From Dendrophyllia cribrosa (lineage: Eukaryota; Cnidaria; Anthozoa; Scleractinia; Dendrophylliidae): DNA of 64,000 nucleotides. Positions 31,368-38,617 of the stretch are shown piece after piece. Positions within the stretch are counted from its first letter, which is position 1, and every line of letters begins with the position of its first letter. Location of the stretch: contig JAJLRJ010000006.1 in the NCBI GenBank assembly GCA_024195265.1, positions 13,772,139 to 13,836,138 of the forward strand, in the 5' to 3' direction. The notes below the pieces were generated by a model. That model worked only from the letters and a program-made list of their open reading frames with translations. It was not told the origin of the DNA and made no database searches. The position numbers were made by a program, and so were the translations under genes.

Positions 31368-31607
31368 ATGAATGCGCTAACCAGTCTACACAAGCTCACT
31401 GTGCTTTCACAGCTTTTGGATGAATTGCACAAACACACACTTGATGCGCAAAACAAAATTATCAAAGCCGCTGGTGAGGAAGATCTGCGCCTCATGCTTC
31501 TCAACAGATATCCATTGCGGTTGAATTCTATGCCAGACACCATGGCGGGGCTTATACGAGAGCTTGAAACCATTTTGCCCGACATCAAGAGAATTATTGA
31601 AAAATAA
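31368..31607 (+). CDS. Small helical Polinton protein (79 aa)
   Basis: A 79-residue frame. The ATG at 31368 is preferred over an in-frame ATG at 31326 because the latter overlaps the ATPase and precedes the promoter box. The protein is almost entirely helical, with leucine-rich heptads at both ends (LHKLTVLSQLLDELHK; LIRELETILPDIKRII), consistent with an oligomerising coiled-coil. No family is recognised. It lies in a run of seven tightly packed late-type genes and may be a capsid scaffold or cement protein (inference). Confidence 0.65.
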   Translation: MNALTSLHKLTVLSQLLDELHKHTLDAQNKIIKAAGEEDLRLMLLNRYPLRLNSMPDTMAGLIRELETILPDIKRIIEK

Positions 31608-31614
31608 AAAAACA

Positions 31615-31623
31615 CATATATAC
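31615..31623 (+). promoter_or_regulatory. Late-type promoter box
   Basis: CATATATAC, 5 bases before the ATG at 31629. Confidence 0.7.
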
Positions 31624-31628
31624 CCCTG

Positions 31629-32252
31629 ATGGCACAAGCAGCTGAAGACCAGGCCGTTTTCGAAGTAATGCAGATGCTGGAGGCCACCCCTGAAACCACA
31701 CCTCCCACAGGGATAGTTGGTGACAATGACATTCCTGCCAAACGCGAGAAGCTGGCAATCCTTGTTTCAACTGGCAAGGCCAAAGAAGCTATCGGTGTGC
31801 AGCTCACACACGATCATGTCAAGCGGTTGTCAGACAAGGACGTTGACAAGTACTGCAAAAGGTACGAGGCCTACGTCGGCAACAAGACAACCGAATCCCT
31901 AGTTGATTCTGCCATCATGCTCGCGTCCAAAGGCGTTGGCCTGGTGATACCGGTTGATGATCTGACGGAGTTGCAGAAAGAACTCAAGAACGACTACATC
32001 ATCAACCAGGAGCTGTCAAATCTTGCTGGGGCTATTGCCATTCGATGCGGGCGATTGCTGGCACTTGCCAATGCTGCTCTCATCACAACAAAACACATCA
32101 AGTTTGAACGAGAGCCTGATCACAAGACTGACTTGATAGAATTGGAACCCCAGCCCCAACCCACACATCCAACCAGAGACAGTGAAGGCTATCCACTTGA
32201 GGGCTTTGATGAAGTTGGGCTGGGGCCTGTGGCGACCTCGCAGCAACCTTGA
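31629..32252 (+). CDS. Conserved-looking Polinton protein (207 aa)
   Basis: An intact 207-residue frame with a disordered acidic N-terminus (about 30 residues), a helical core (residues 35-165) including KYCKRYEAYVGNKTTESLVD and a hydrophobic LASKGVGLVIPVDDL, and a disordered proline/glutamate-rich C-terminus. One segment (LAGAIAIRCGRLLALANAAL) is hydrophobic enough to be membrane-associated. No enzyme motif is seen and no family recognised. Late-type promoter and neighbours suggest a virion protein. Confidence 0.65.
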   Translation: MAQAAEDQAVFEVMQMLEATPETTPPTGIVGDNDIPAKREKLAILVSTGKAKEAIGVQLTHDHVKRLSDKDVDKYCKRYEAYVGNKTTESLVDSAIMLASKGVGLVIPVDDLTELQKELKNDYIINQELSNLAGAIAIRCGRLLALANAALITTKHIKFEREPDHKTDLIELEPQPQPTHPTRDSEGYPLEGFDEVGLGPVATSQQP

Positions 32253-32310
32253 AGAAACCTGGCAGCAACCTGGCAGCACACTTATCACATCTTGTAAAAA
32301 ATAAAATTCA

Positions 32311-32319
32311 CATATATAC
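32311..32319 (+). promoter_or_regulatory. Late-type promoter box
   Basis: CATATATAC, 3 bases before the ATG at 32323. Confidence 0.7.
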
Positions 32320-32322
32320 AGG

Positions 32323-32805
32323 ATGGCCACACCACTCGAGACGATCCCTGAAGAAACTCCAACTCCAACTCCAACACCTGCCCGGGTTACCTCTGAGACC
32401 CCTAAAACAAAGCCTGCAACAGAAAAGAACCCCGGCCGTGTTGCTTCTGGCAAAAGGCTAGCAGAACGCAACCGCCTGGCCCGGAAAGCAAAGAAAAAGG
32501 CCGAAGCACAAAAGTCCGCACCCTCAACAAGTGGCACAACAAGTGACACAACAAGTGAAACAACAAATGACACAACAAATGACAGCAACAACAACAACAA
32601 CAACTCAATCTTTTATATTCTGGGGTTTGGAGGGTTGGTTGTCTCTGCTGTGGGTGTTTATTATCAGCGCGAAGCCATAATGCAAAGGCTTGGTAGAAAA
32701 TCAAATACACCAGCAAACACACCACCAGCAACACCCGCTGCAACGCCCGCTGCAACACCCCCATCTCGAATTCCGGTAAGACAAGGAATTAAAAACATGG
32801 AATAA
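32323..32805 (+). CDS. Basic, Thr-rich single-pass membrane protein (160 aa)
   Basis: An intact 160-residue frame. It has a TPTPTP-rich acidic N-terminus, a strongly basic helix (SGKRLAERNRLARKAKKK, about residues 42-60), a Ser/Thr/Asn linker with a run of six Asn, one transmembrane helix (IFYILGFGGLVVSAVGVYY, about residues 96-114), then a basic and proline/alanine-repeat tail. The basic segment could bind DNA or direct nuclear entry, and the layout recalls virion core proteins that tether DNA to a membrane or capsid. No homology is claimed. Confidence 0.65.
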   Translation: MATPLETIPEETPTPTPTPARVTSETPKTKPATEKNPGRVASGKRLAERNRLARKAKKKAEAQKSAPSTSGTTSDTTSETTNDTTNDSNNNNNNSIFYILGFGGLVVSAVGVYYQREAIMQRLGRKSNTPANTPPATPAATPAATPPSRIPVRQGIKNME

Positions 32806-32810
32806 AAAAA

Positions 32811-32821
32811 CATATATATAC
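32811..32821 (+). promoter_or_regulatory. Late-type promoter box
   Basis: CATATATATAC, 5 bases before the ATG at 32827. Confidence 0.7.
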
Positions 32822-32826
32822 TGACC

Positions 32827-32944
32827 ATGAATCCTTTCCAAGCTTTGATGAATTCTGCTGCAATCGGAGGTGTGTTTCTTCTTTGGTTTGGACTTACTTC
32901 GGTCGCCTTTGATACAGTTTACAGTTTGGCCCTGAATAGGCACA

Positions 32945-33021
<77 letters not shown>

Positions 33022-33144
33022 TCCGAGCCCGAGTCCGAGTCAGAGGCCGAGGTCGAGACAGAGGCCGAGGTCGAGGAGCCCCGAGTCCGAGGCCGAGTCA
33101 GAAAAATAAAAATCATATGTATACAGGACACAAACCATGTCTGA
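32827..33144 (+). CDS. Membrane protein with Glu-Pro repeat tail (105 aa)
   Basis: A 105-residue frame. A hydrophobic helix at residues 10-33 ([15 protein letters not shown]) is followed by a run of about 14 Glu-Pro/Glu-Ser dipeptides encoded by a GAGCCC hexanucleotide repeat (32947-33033), then a Glu/Val-rich segment and a short basic end. Rigid charged rods of this kind can span a capsid or membrane gap. The repeat is prone to length change. Its end overlaps the start of the next gene by 8 bases, and the next gene's promoter lies inside this coding sequence. Confidence 0.6.
33114..33124 (+). promoter_or_regulatory. Late-type promoter box (variant)
   Basis: CATATGTATAC, 12 bases before the ATG at 33137. 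It shares the G-substituted variant with the next box (33363-33373). Confidence 0.65.
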
Positions 33145-33358
33145 CAACAAGCTTGTGAAGTCTATCCTCGACGCCGCAACAATCACTGGCCTTGTCGCTG
33201 GTATTGGTTGGATTGGGAAAAAGACCATCAAAGAAAACTTCACTGCCGACCCCAGTGCAAGCTTAATGATTTACGTCAAGTTCACAGCCGTCATGGCTGG
33301 CAGCATCGCGCTGAAGAAATATCTCGAGGAGCAGAAAATCCTCCCAGACAACATGTAA
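33137..33358 (+). CDS. Small membrane protein (73 aa)
   Basis: An intact 73-residue frame with two hydrophobic stretches (about residues 13-27, [14 protein letters not shown]; about residues 44-58, [15 protein letters not shown]) separated by a charged loop, and a short charged C-terminus. Probably a two-pass membrane protein. No family recognised. It overlaps the preceding gene by 8 bases and is followed by another late-type gene. Confidence 0.6.
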   Translation: MSDNKLVKSILDAATITGLVAGIGWIGKKTIKENFTADPSASLMIYVKFTAVMAGSIALKKYLEEQKILPDNM

Positions 33359-33362
33359 AAAC

Positions 33363-33373
33363 CATATGTATAC
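33363..33373 (+). promoter_or_regulatory. Late-type promoter box (variant)
   Basis: CATATGTATAC, 3 bases before the ATG at 33377. Confidence 0.65.
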
Positions 33374-33376
33374 ACA

Positions 33377-33814
33377 ATGGCCTCGATTGCAATAATGGCT
33401 CTTGGCGCTGTTCTTAATGCGGCAGCTTTCACGGGCGGCAATTATCTCGCGAAATATCTGTCTGGTGATAACGGAAAGGCAGCAATGGATGAGAAAATCC
33501 GACATGACCACGCCCTTGAACAATACCAAGCGGCTTACGCCAAATACCAGAAGGATCGCACCAAGCTCCTAGACTGGATTGCAGCCAACGATCGGATTAA
33601 ACATCAAGCTAGCAAAAACTTCCAAACCACCGACCAAGCCCTGGTCTTGTATAACCAGATGCACCAACACGAAACAAATAAACAAATCAAAGACTACAAA
33701 GAGCCTCAGTTCTCGGACTTCTACAAGCCCAGCCCACAACAGCAGAATGGTGAACTTGTGTTCATTGGAGGCACCCTGCTTGCGGGTGGGTATGCGGCTT
33801 ATCGCTTTCTTTAA
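33377..33814 (+). CDS. Two-anchor coiled-coil protein (145 aa)
   Basis: An intact 145-residue frame. An N-terminal hydrophobic segment (IAIMALGAVLNAAAF) could be a signal anchor. A long polar helix (about residues 35-105) rich in Lys, Gln and Asp follows, and the protein ends in a second hydrophobic segment (LVFIGGTLLAGGYAAYRFL). The function is unknown; the layout fits a virion membrane protein. Followed by the integrase gene after a 40-base gap containing that gene's promoter. Confidence 0.6.
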   Translation: MASIAIMALGAVLNAAAFTGGNYLAKYLSGDNGKAAMDEKIRHDHALEQYQAAYAKYQKDRTKLLDWIAANDRIKHQASKNFQTTDQALVLYNQMHQHETNKQIKDYKEPQFSDFYKPSPQQQNGELVFIGGTLLAGGYAAYRFL

Positions 33815-33830
33815 ACAAAACAACACAATA

Positions 33831-33841
33831 CATGTATATAC
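33831..33841 (+). promoter_or_regulatory. Late-type promoter box (integrase)
   Basis: CATGTATATAC, 13 bases before the ATG at 33855. Confidence 0.6.
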
Positions 33842-33854
33842 CACGCGCACCCCT

Positions 33855-34844
33855 ATGGAGACCAAACTCTCAAAGATCTATTACAGTCCGAAAGGGTATT
33901 GAAAAGGGCTTGCCGCTGTGAAAAAGCTAGCTGCAGAAGCCAAGGTCTCTGATGATGTCGCAAAGAAATGGCTGGCCAAACAAGCCCTTTGGCAAGTTTA
34001 CCTCCCAGCGCCACGCCATATCCCCCGCCCCAAGTTTGATGTCTCATCACCCAATGCAGTGCATCAAGCAGATCTTCTCTTCCTGCCCCACAACAAACTT
34101 CCCCACGGGAGAAAGATTTACAAATACGCATTAACCCTTGTTGATGTGGCTAGCCGATACAAAGCAGCAGAGCCCTTGGCTTCGAAAGAGTCTGAAGAGG
34201 TGGCTAAAGCGTTTGCACGGATTTATAGGAAGGGGCCTTTGAAATGGCCTCAACTCTTGCAAGTTGACCCTGGGAAAGAGTTTATGGGGGTTGTGACTAA
34301 GGCCATGGAAAACAACAAAACGACCATTCGTCGCGGGCGGGTTGATATCCACAGAGACCAAGCATTTGTGGAGAGATTCAACCGAACCCTGGCTGAAAGG
34401 CTGTTTGGTTATCAGTATGCCGTTGAAATGAATATGCCCTCTGGCCGTTCGACTGCATGGGTCAAAAGACTGCCAGATGTTGTCTCGGCCTTGAACAATG
34501 AAGTAACAAGACTCACTGGCAAGAAGCCAAAGGATGCGATCAAAGAGAAAGCAATATCCTCCAAGCCTGCGACTCCATATGCTAGGCCTGTTGGGGTGAA
34601 TGAGAAGAAGCTCCCTCCCCGGGTGAGTGTGAGATATTTGTATCAGCCTGGCGAGCTGGAAGGGGGCGGGAGGCGTGCGACTGATCCCATCTGGTCTTTG
34701 AAGGTCCACAACATTGAGAAGGTTGTCACCAAGCCAGATGCGCCTGTCGTGTATTATCTCTACGATGGCCCTAAGAGAGGGTTTGTTCGTGAGGAGTTGA
34801 TGGTTGTGCCTCCGGGCACTCAGTTGCCCCCAGCTGGGTTGTGA
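33855..34844 (+). pseudogene. Polinton rve-family integrase with an early nonsense codon
   Basis: The ATG at 33855 follows a late-type box. Codon 16 is TGA (33900-33902), and the same frame is open from there to 34844, about 314 more codons. The DDE catalytic triad is present: Asp in HQADLLFL, Asp in LQVDPGKEF, Glu in FVERFNRTL. The C-terminal region (PIWSLKVHNIEKV, GPKRGFVREEL) resembles the SH3/chromo-like tail of Polinton integrases. This enzyme joins the element ends to host DNA, making the short target duplication. The TGA disables it unless read through or bypassed. It ends convergent with the polymerase remnant, overlapping it by 25 bases. Confidence 0.88.
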
Positions 34845-37608
34845 AACTCGATTGGTTCTGTGTGGATGCCGTCTGGCAACACCCAACGCTTGTCGTAATA
34901 AGCAGAAAGCCCCAGCTTGTGCTGTTCGTAAGTGAACATGGCCCCGTTGTGCATTCGAAACTCTTCGAACTGCTCCCACAACTCTCGGGGAACTTCGATG
35001 TCCACTTAAGCAAACCCGAACCATCTGCCTGTATGCAGCTTCATTTCAAGAACTCTCGCTGCCTGCACCGGGGCATTGTAATGCACAACCTTCTCTTTAC
35101 CACAGGGCATCTCCTGCAGCATCGTGCTTGGGTAAAGGGAGTTAGCATCGAACCCCACAATCCGTTTCGTGATGCGAGCTAAGTCGTATTTGTGAGAACG
35201 GATGCAGGTTTCGCCGCGCACGTGTTTGCGGATGAAGACGAGGCTTGGCCCGCCAACCACAGCCCCCTTCAGCATGGCGTAAGCTTCTGGGCCGGGGCCG
35301 TATAGTTCTGAAGCCTTGCGCCCCCTCTCAATGAGCCTCGCAAGACGTATTGCATTGATACTCCTGGCAAGGAGACCGCGTCTTTGAAGATGTCAACCCC
35401 GAGGCCCGTGTAAAAGCCCTTCATCGTTTGGAGAGCTTCGAGAAAGGGAGACACGTCTAGATTGTTGTAATACTCCAGCCAGTCTCCGAATGTCTTCATG
35501 CCTTTCTCGTGGAAGACGCGATTGCATTCTTCGTGCTCCTTGGGAGAAAGAACGAAGGCGTTTTTGAGTTGTGAGTACCAGCACTCGTATGGAGGAAGCC
35601 CCGGGTAATCCAGCTTGTCAACGCTGTCAAACCACTCGTATGGGAGCCAGGACTTGGTCTGTGTCGCTCCATACGTCTTGACCCACTTGTCGTACGTGAT
35701 GCCTGGGGCCAAATAATTCATGATGTCCAAGAACTTGTAGCTGGGGGTGTTGATGAACATGATGCGACCCTCTTTCTCTGCGGCGAAGACCCCATTCTCT
35801 TGAGCGAAATGAGAAACAAAGTACTTGCGAATAAGCTTGAGGTCATAATGGCTTGAGTTGAAGCCGACCACAGGTACTTGGTTGCACCATTTGTCGATGA
35901 GCTTGAGTTGCTTCTCAGGAAGATTCTCAAGGTCTGGGGGCATATATTTGCCAGCCACGTCCTCTCGGATGGCTGCGCTTCGCCGCTCCAGGGAGGCATA
36001 AAACAGCCCGATAAGCTCGTCAGGCTCTTTGGAGCAAATGTACTCAGGCTCAGGGTTCAACGTGTCGGCAATGGAGACTGAGATGGGCACATGCTCGCTT
36101 TCATAAGAGAGATCGTGTGTCGGACGAGCTGCCTTGGTCTTGTCCTGGTATGCTTCGAAGTCGTAGACGATCGCGTGGGGATATGTTTTGTTTCTTTTCT
36201 GCGGGCAACGATCATTCCATCAGGGGGAAGGCTTTTCGTGTTCCCACCTTTCCACCACGGTGTACCCAGCGTCTCGCAGCAACTTAGTTCGTTGCAGAGT
36301 CTTTTGGTAAGCAACCATCCTTGTGATTGTGTTGCCCCTTCGGACATATATACCTTCCTCCCTCGTTCCCTCGGGGTAACATTCCTCACAACCGTGCCAG
36401 TGACAACCGTGGAACTGGAAAACTGTCTTGCTTTCTGGGTGATAGCCGTCGACTGGGGCCCCACAAATATAGCTCTCACCGCCATGGCCGCATCTGTGAT
36501 GGTGGATGTGAATGTCGCGCTGCTTCGCCTCCCACTCCAGCCAGCACACTGCCTTGACACCGAAACCGCCTTCTGGGTAAAAGGCTTTCTCAAAAGCTGA
36601 CTCCGGAGGGAGGATACGTTCCCCCGGGCAGACGATTTTGGTTTGGCCTCGATTACACGTCTTGGAGTGGCGCTTCAAGTTATCAGCCCGTGTGAACCTC
36701 CCACCACACTCGCTACAAGTGTAATTGTTTGTGACTTTATTGATATTGGTGATCAAGAAGGAGTGGCCCTCATGAATACCGACAGTCATGATTGGAGTGC
36801 CCACCTTGTCGTAATTCGCAGGGCTGTGAGATAAAATGAAGTCACCATTGGGGAGAACAAGATATGCGGCAATTCCTTGCTTGAAATGCCTTTCGATTTT
36901 GGAGAAGTGCCGCAAATTTAGCTGGCCTCGAAGCCCCGGATAAACTGCGAAGAAGCTTTCTGCGAGTTTCCTGGTTCTGCGAGTGTTGTCCCTTTTATGA
37001 GCTCCTCGATGGACAGCTAAGCAACGAAAGAGACAAAGATTGTCGTTGAAATTATCAAGGGCAATGACTTCTCTTTTGTTGCGAATCCAATCAGGAAGAC
37101 GCCCGAGACCTATTTGCAGGGGTTGTCGATCCAACACGACTTTGACATCAAGCAGGGCAGTGCGCTCGTAAACCCATTTGGTGTCAGGCCTGTTGAGTCT
37201 TGCGTTTTGAAGACGAAGCTCTTCCTGGGCTTGCAGCCACTGTCGTGTCTCGGAAAGAGTGGCTAACCAACGACTGGTGTGGTTGTTTTGATAAAACATT
37301 CTCAACTCCTCGGTTTCAGTGTTACGTAACTCGAATGTGAAGATTAACCTGATTGTGTGTCGTGTGTGCACATTTTGCTTGATTTTGTTCAAAATTCTGG
37401 CGACAAGAGAGTTTTCGAGATCGTTTACAAAGCGGAACTGGATTTTTCGTCTGCCGTGTTCAATCCAGCGGTCAATCCGATCATAGAGTTGAATAAATTG
37501 TTGAAAATCTAGATCCGGGGGGTAGTTTTGAGGCTCGATCTCGCCGGCAGGCTCGATCCTCTCGACATTTCGGGCCTGTTCGTCCAATCAGCTCACGTTG
37601 ATTGGCAT
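34820..37608 (-). pseudogene. Family B DNA polymerase, C-terminally truncated and interrupted
   Basis: The frame beginning at ATG 37608 (first ATG after the TATA-like box in this frame) meets in-frame TGA at 37588-37590, TGA at 36220-36222 and TAA at 35006-35008, and a frame change near 35320-35345. Order of domains: a Cys/His pair layout like an OTU/papain protease (DNLCLFRCLAVH, later HSFLI); a C2H2 finger (CSECGGRF); a restriction-nuclease-like domain (APVDGYHP, FHGCHWHGCEEC); exonuclease motifs I (YDFEAY), II (FNSSHYDLKLI) and III (YNNLDV); polymerase motif A (FDANSLYPS). Motifs B and C, needed for synthesis, are absent: the frame ends at 34820 against the integrase. This enzyme would carry out protein-primed replication of the element. 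Confidence 0.88.
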
Positions 37609-37636
37609 CACGCCGTCTTCGTTGCCGGGGTTGTGC

Positions 37637-37670
37637 CATATATAAAGGGTTTTTGAATTTCTTCAATTGG
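37637..37670 (-). promoter_or_regulatory. Early-type promoter of the polymerase gene
   Basis: Read on the minus strand: CCAATTGAAGAAAT, about 12 bases, then TATATATGG. The ATG inside the latter opens a different, shorter frame (to 37481); the polymerase frame starts at 37608. Confidence 0.7.
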
Positions 37671-37880
37671 TGATGCCTCGCTTGCCGTTGCGGCCGGGCT
37701 CGGGAAAAAACGCATTTAGCCCCCTCTTACGGGGTTTGAGGGAGGGGTATCCGGAGTAGTTGTTAGGGAGGGACGTCAAATGCGGTTTTTCGAGTCCATA
37801 AATAAGCTGTCCGAGCACAGTGAGGACAGCTTATTTATGGACTCGAAAAACCGCATTTGACTCCCTCCCTAACAACTACT
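37657..37880 (-). repeat. Polinton right terminal inverted repeat
   Basis: Mirror of the left repeat. Its outer 126 bp (37755-37880) is a nearly perfect hairpin with a stem of about 57 bp and an 11-base loop (GAGCACAGTGA). The innermost bases are the early-type box driving the polymerase gene. Confidence 0.95.
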
Positions 37881-37930
37881 AAAGTTAACTGGTTGTCAGT
37901 TTCAAACTTTTGCAAATTTCTCTCGTTTGA

Positions 37931-38402
37931 CAACAGGTAGCCCAAGCTATATGCGTCACAGTAACCGTTACGAGCGAAATTATAAGGATTTGTATGAGAA
38001 AAAACGGTCCATTCTAGGAGCTAAAAATACGAACACGATTTCAATAAAAATTGCCTACCTTACTTCGCTTGTGTGTTTCCTTGTCTCCTGTGTGGTTTTT
38101 GGGGCGATTTAGAGCGTTTCCAGTGAGTTTTAGACAAGGATATATAGAGAGAAATTAATTAAAGGATATAGCTTAGAGGAGAGAAAGCAGTGGAACTAAA
38201 ACTCACTGGAAACGCTCTAAATCGCCCCCAAAACCACACAGGAGACAAGGAAACACACAAGCGAAGTGAGGTAGGCAATTTTTATTGAAATCTTGTTCGG
38301 ATTTTTTAGCTCCTAGAATAGACGATTTTTTCTCATACAAATCCTTATAATTTCGCTCGTTAGGGTTACGGTGACACATATAGCTTGGGCTACCTGTGGT
38401 TT
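37931..38402. repeat. Long inverted repeat between the Polinton and SDE2
   Basis: Arms of about 203 bp (37931-38133 and 38196-38402) are nearly identical complements around a spacer of about 62 bp. It begins 50 bases beyond the Polinton right end and finishes about 105 bases before the SDE2 ATG, so it occupies the SDE2 promoter region. It could be a foldback transposon; no family is recognised. Confidence 0.85.
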
Positions 38403-38506
38403 GACCGCGGTTAACCTGATAACGAGGTTCGGAAGGAAAATGGTTCTCAGTTCCCGCGCAGCAACGTTTAACTACCCAGAACTCACTGCTTTCACAACAA
38501 TCCAAA

Positions 38507-38617
38507 ATGTCTGCCTTCTTGTACACTTTTCACCGGGATCTCTTTTGCTTGAGTGTGGACGATTGTGTGGTTGAAAATGGACGACATTTAAAACAGATAG
38601 CATCTGAATATTGTGGG
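38507..38617 (+). CDS. SDE2: SDE2 exon 1
   Basis: 37 codons from ATG ([10 protein letters not shown]) to Gly, phase 0, followed by GTGAGT. First strands of the ubiquitin-like fold. Exon boundary supported by phase and homology of the joined product. Confidence 0.85.

Larger units (their letters stand above)
22928..37880. mobile_element. Polinton/Maverick (adintovirus-like) element
   Basis: A 14,953-bp element with 224-bp terminal inverted repeats beginning 5'-AGTAGTTG and ending CAACTACT-3'. It is flanked by AAAGT on both sides (22923-22927, 37881-37885), a 5-bp target duplication; 6 bp is usual for Polintons. The gene set is diagnostic: family B DNA polymerase, rve integrase, A32/FtsK-type packaging ATPase, double-jelly-roll-type major capsid protein and YqaJ-type exonuclease. 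A maturation protease was not found. Several large genes are broken while most small ones are open, so this copy is probably immobile but not ancient. It sits between a repeat-rich region and SDE2. Confidence 0.97.

Noticed and set aside
32016..32603. 195-codon minus-strand frame
   Set aside because: Antisense of two plus-strand Polinton genes with clear promoters; low-complexity Val/Ser/Phe composition.
34131..35024. 297-codon minus-strand frame opposite the integrase
   Set aside because: Antisense shadow of the integrase; the overlapping plus-strand frame has all catalytic residues.
33855..37608. Reassignment of TGA to a sense codon in the Polinton
   Set aside because: The polymerase also has a TAA stop and a frame change, and intact neighbours end in TGA at sensible places, so ordinary decay is simpler.
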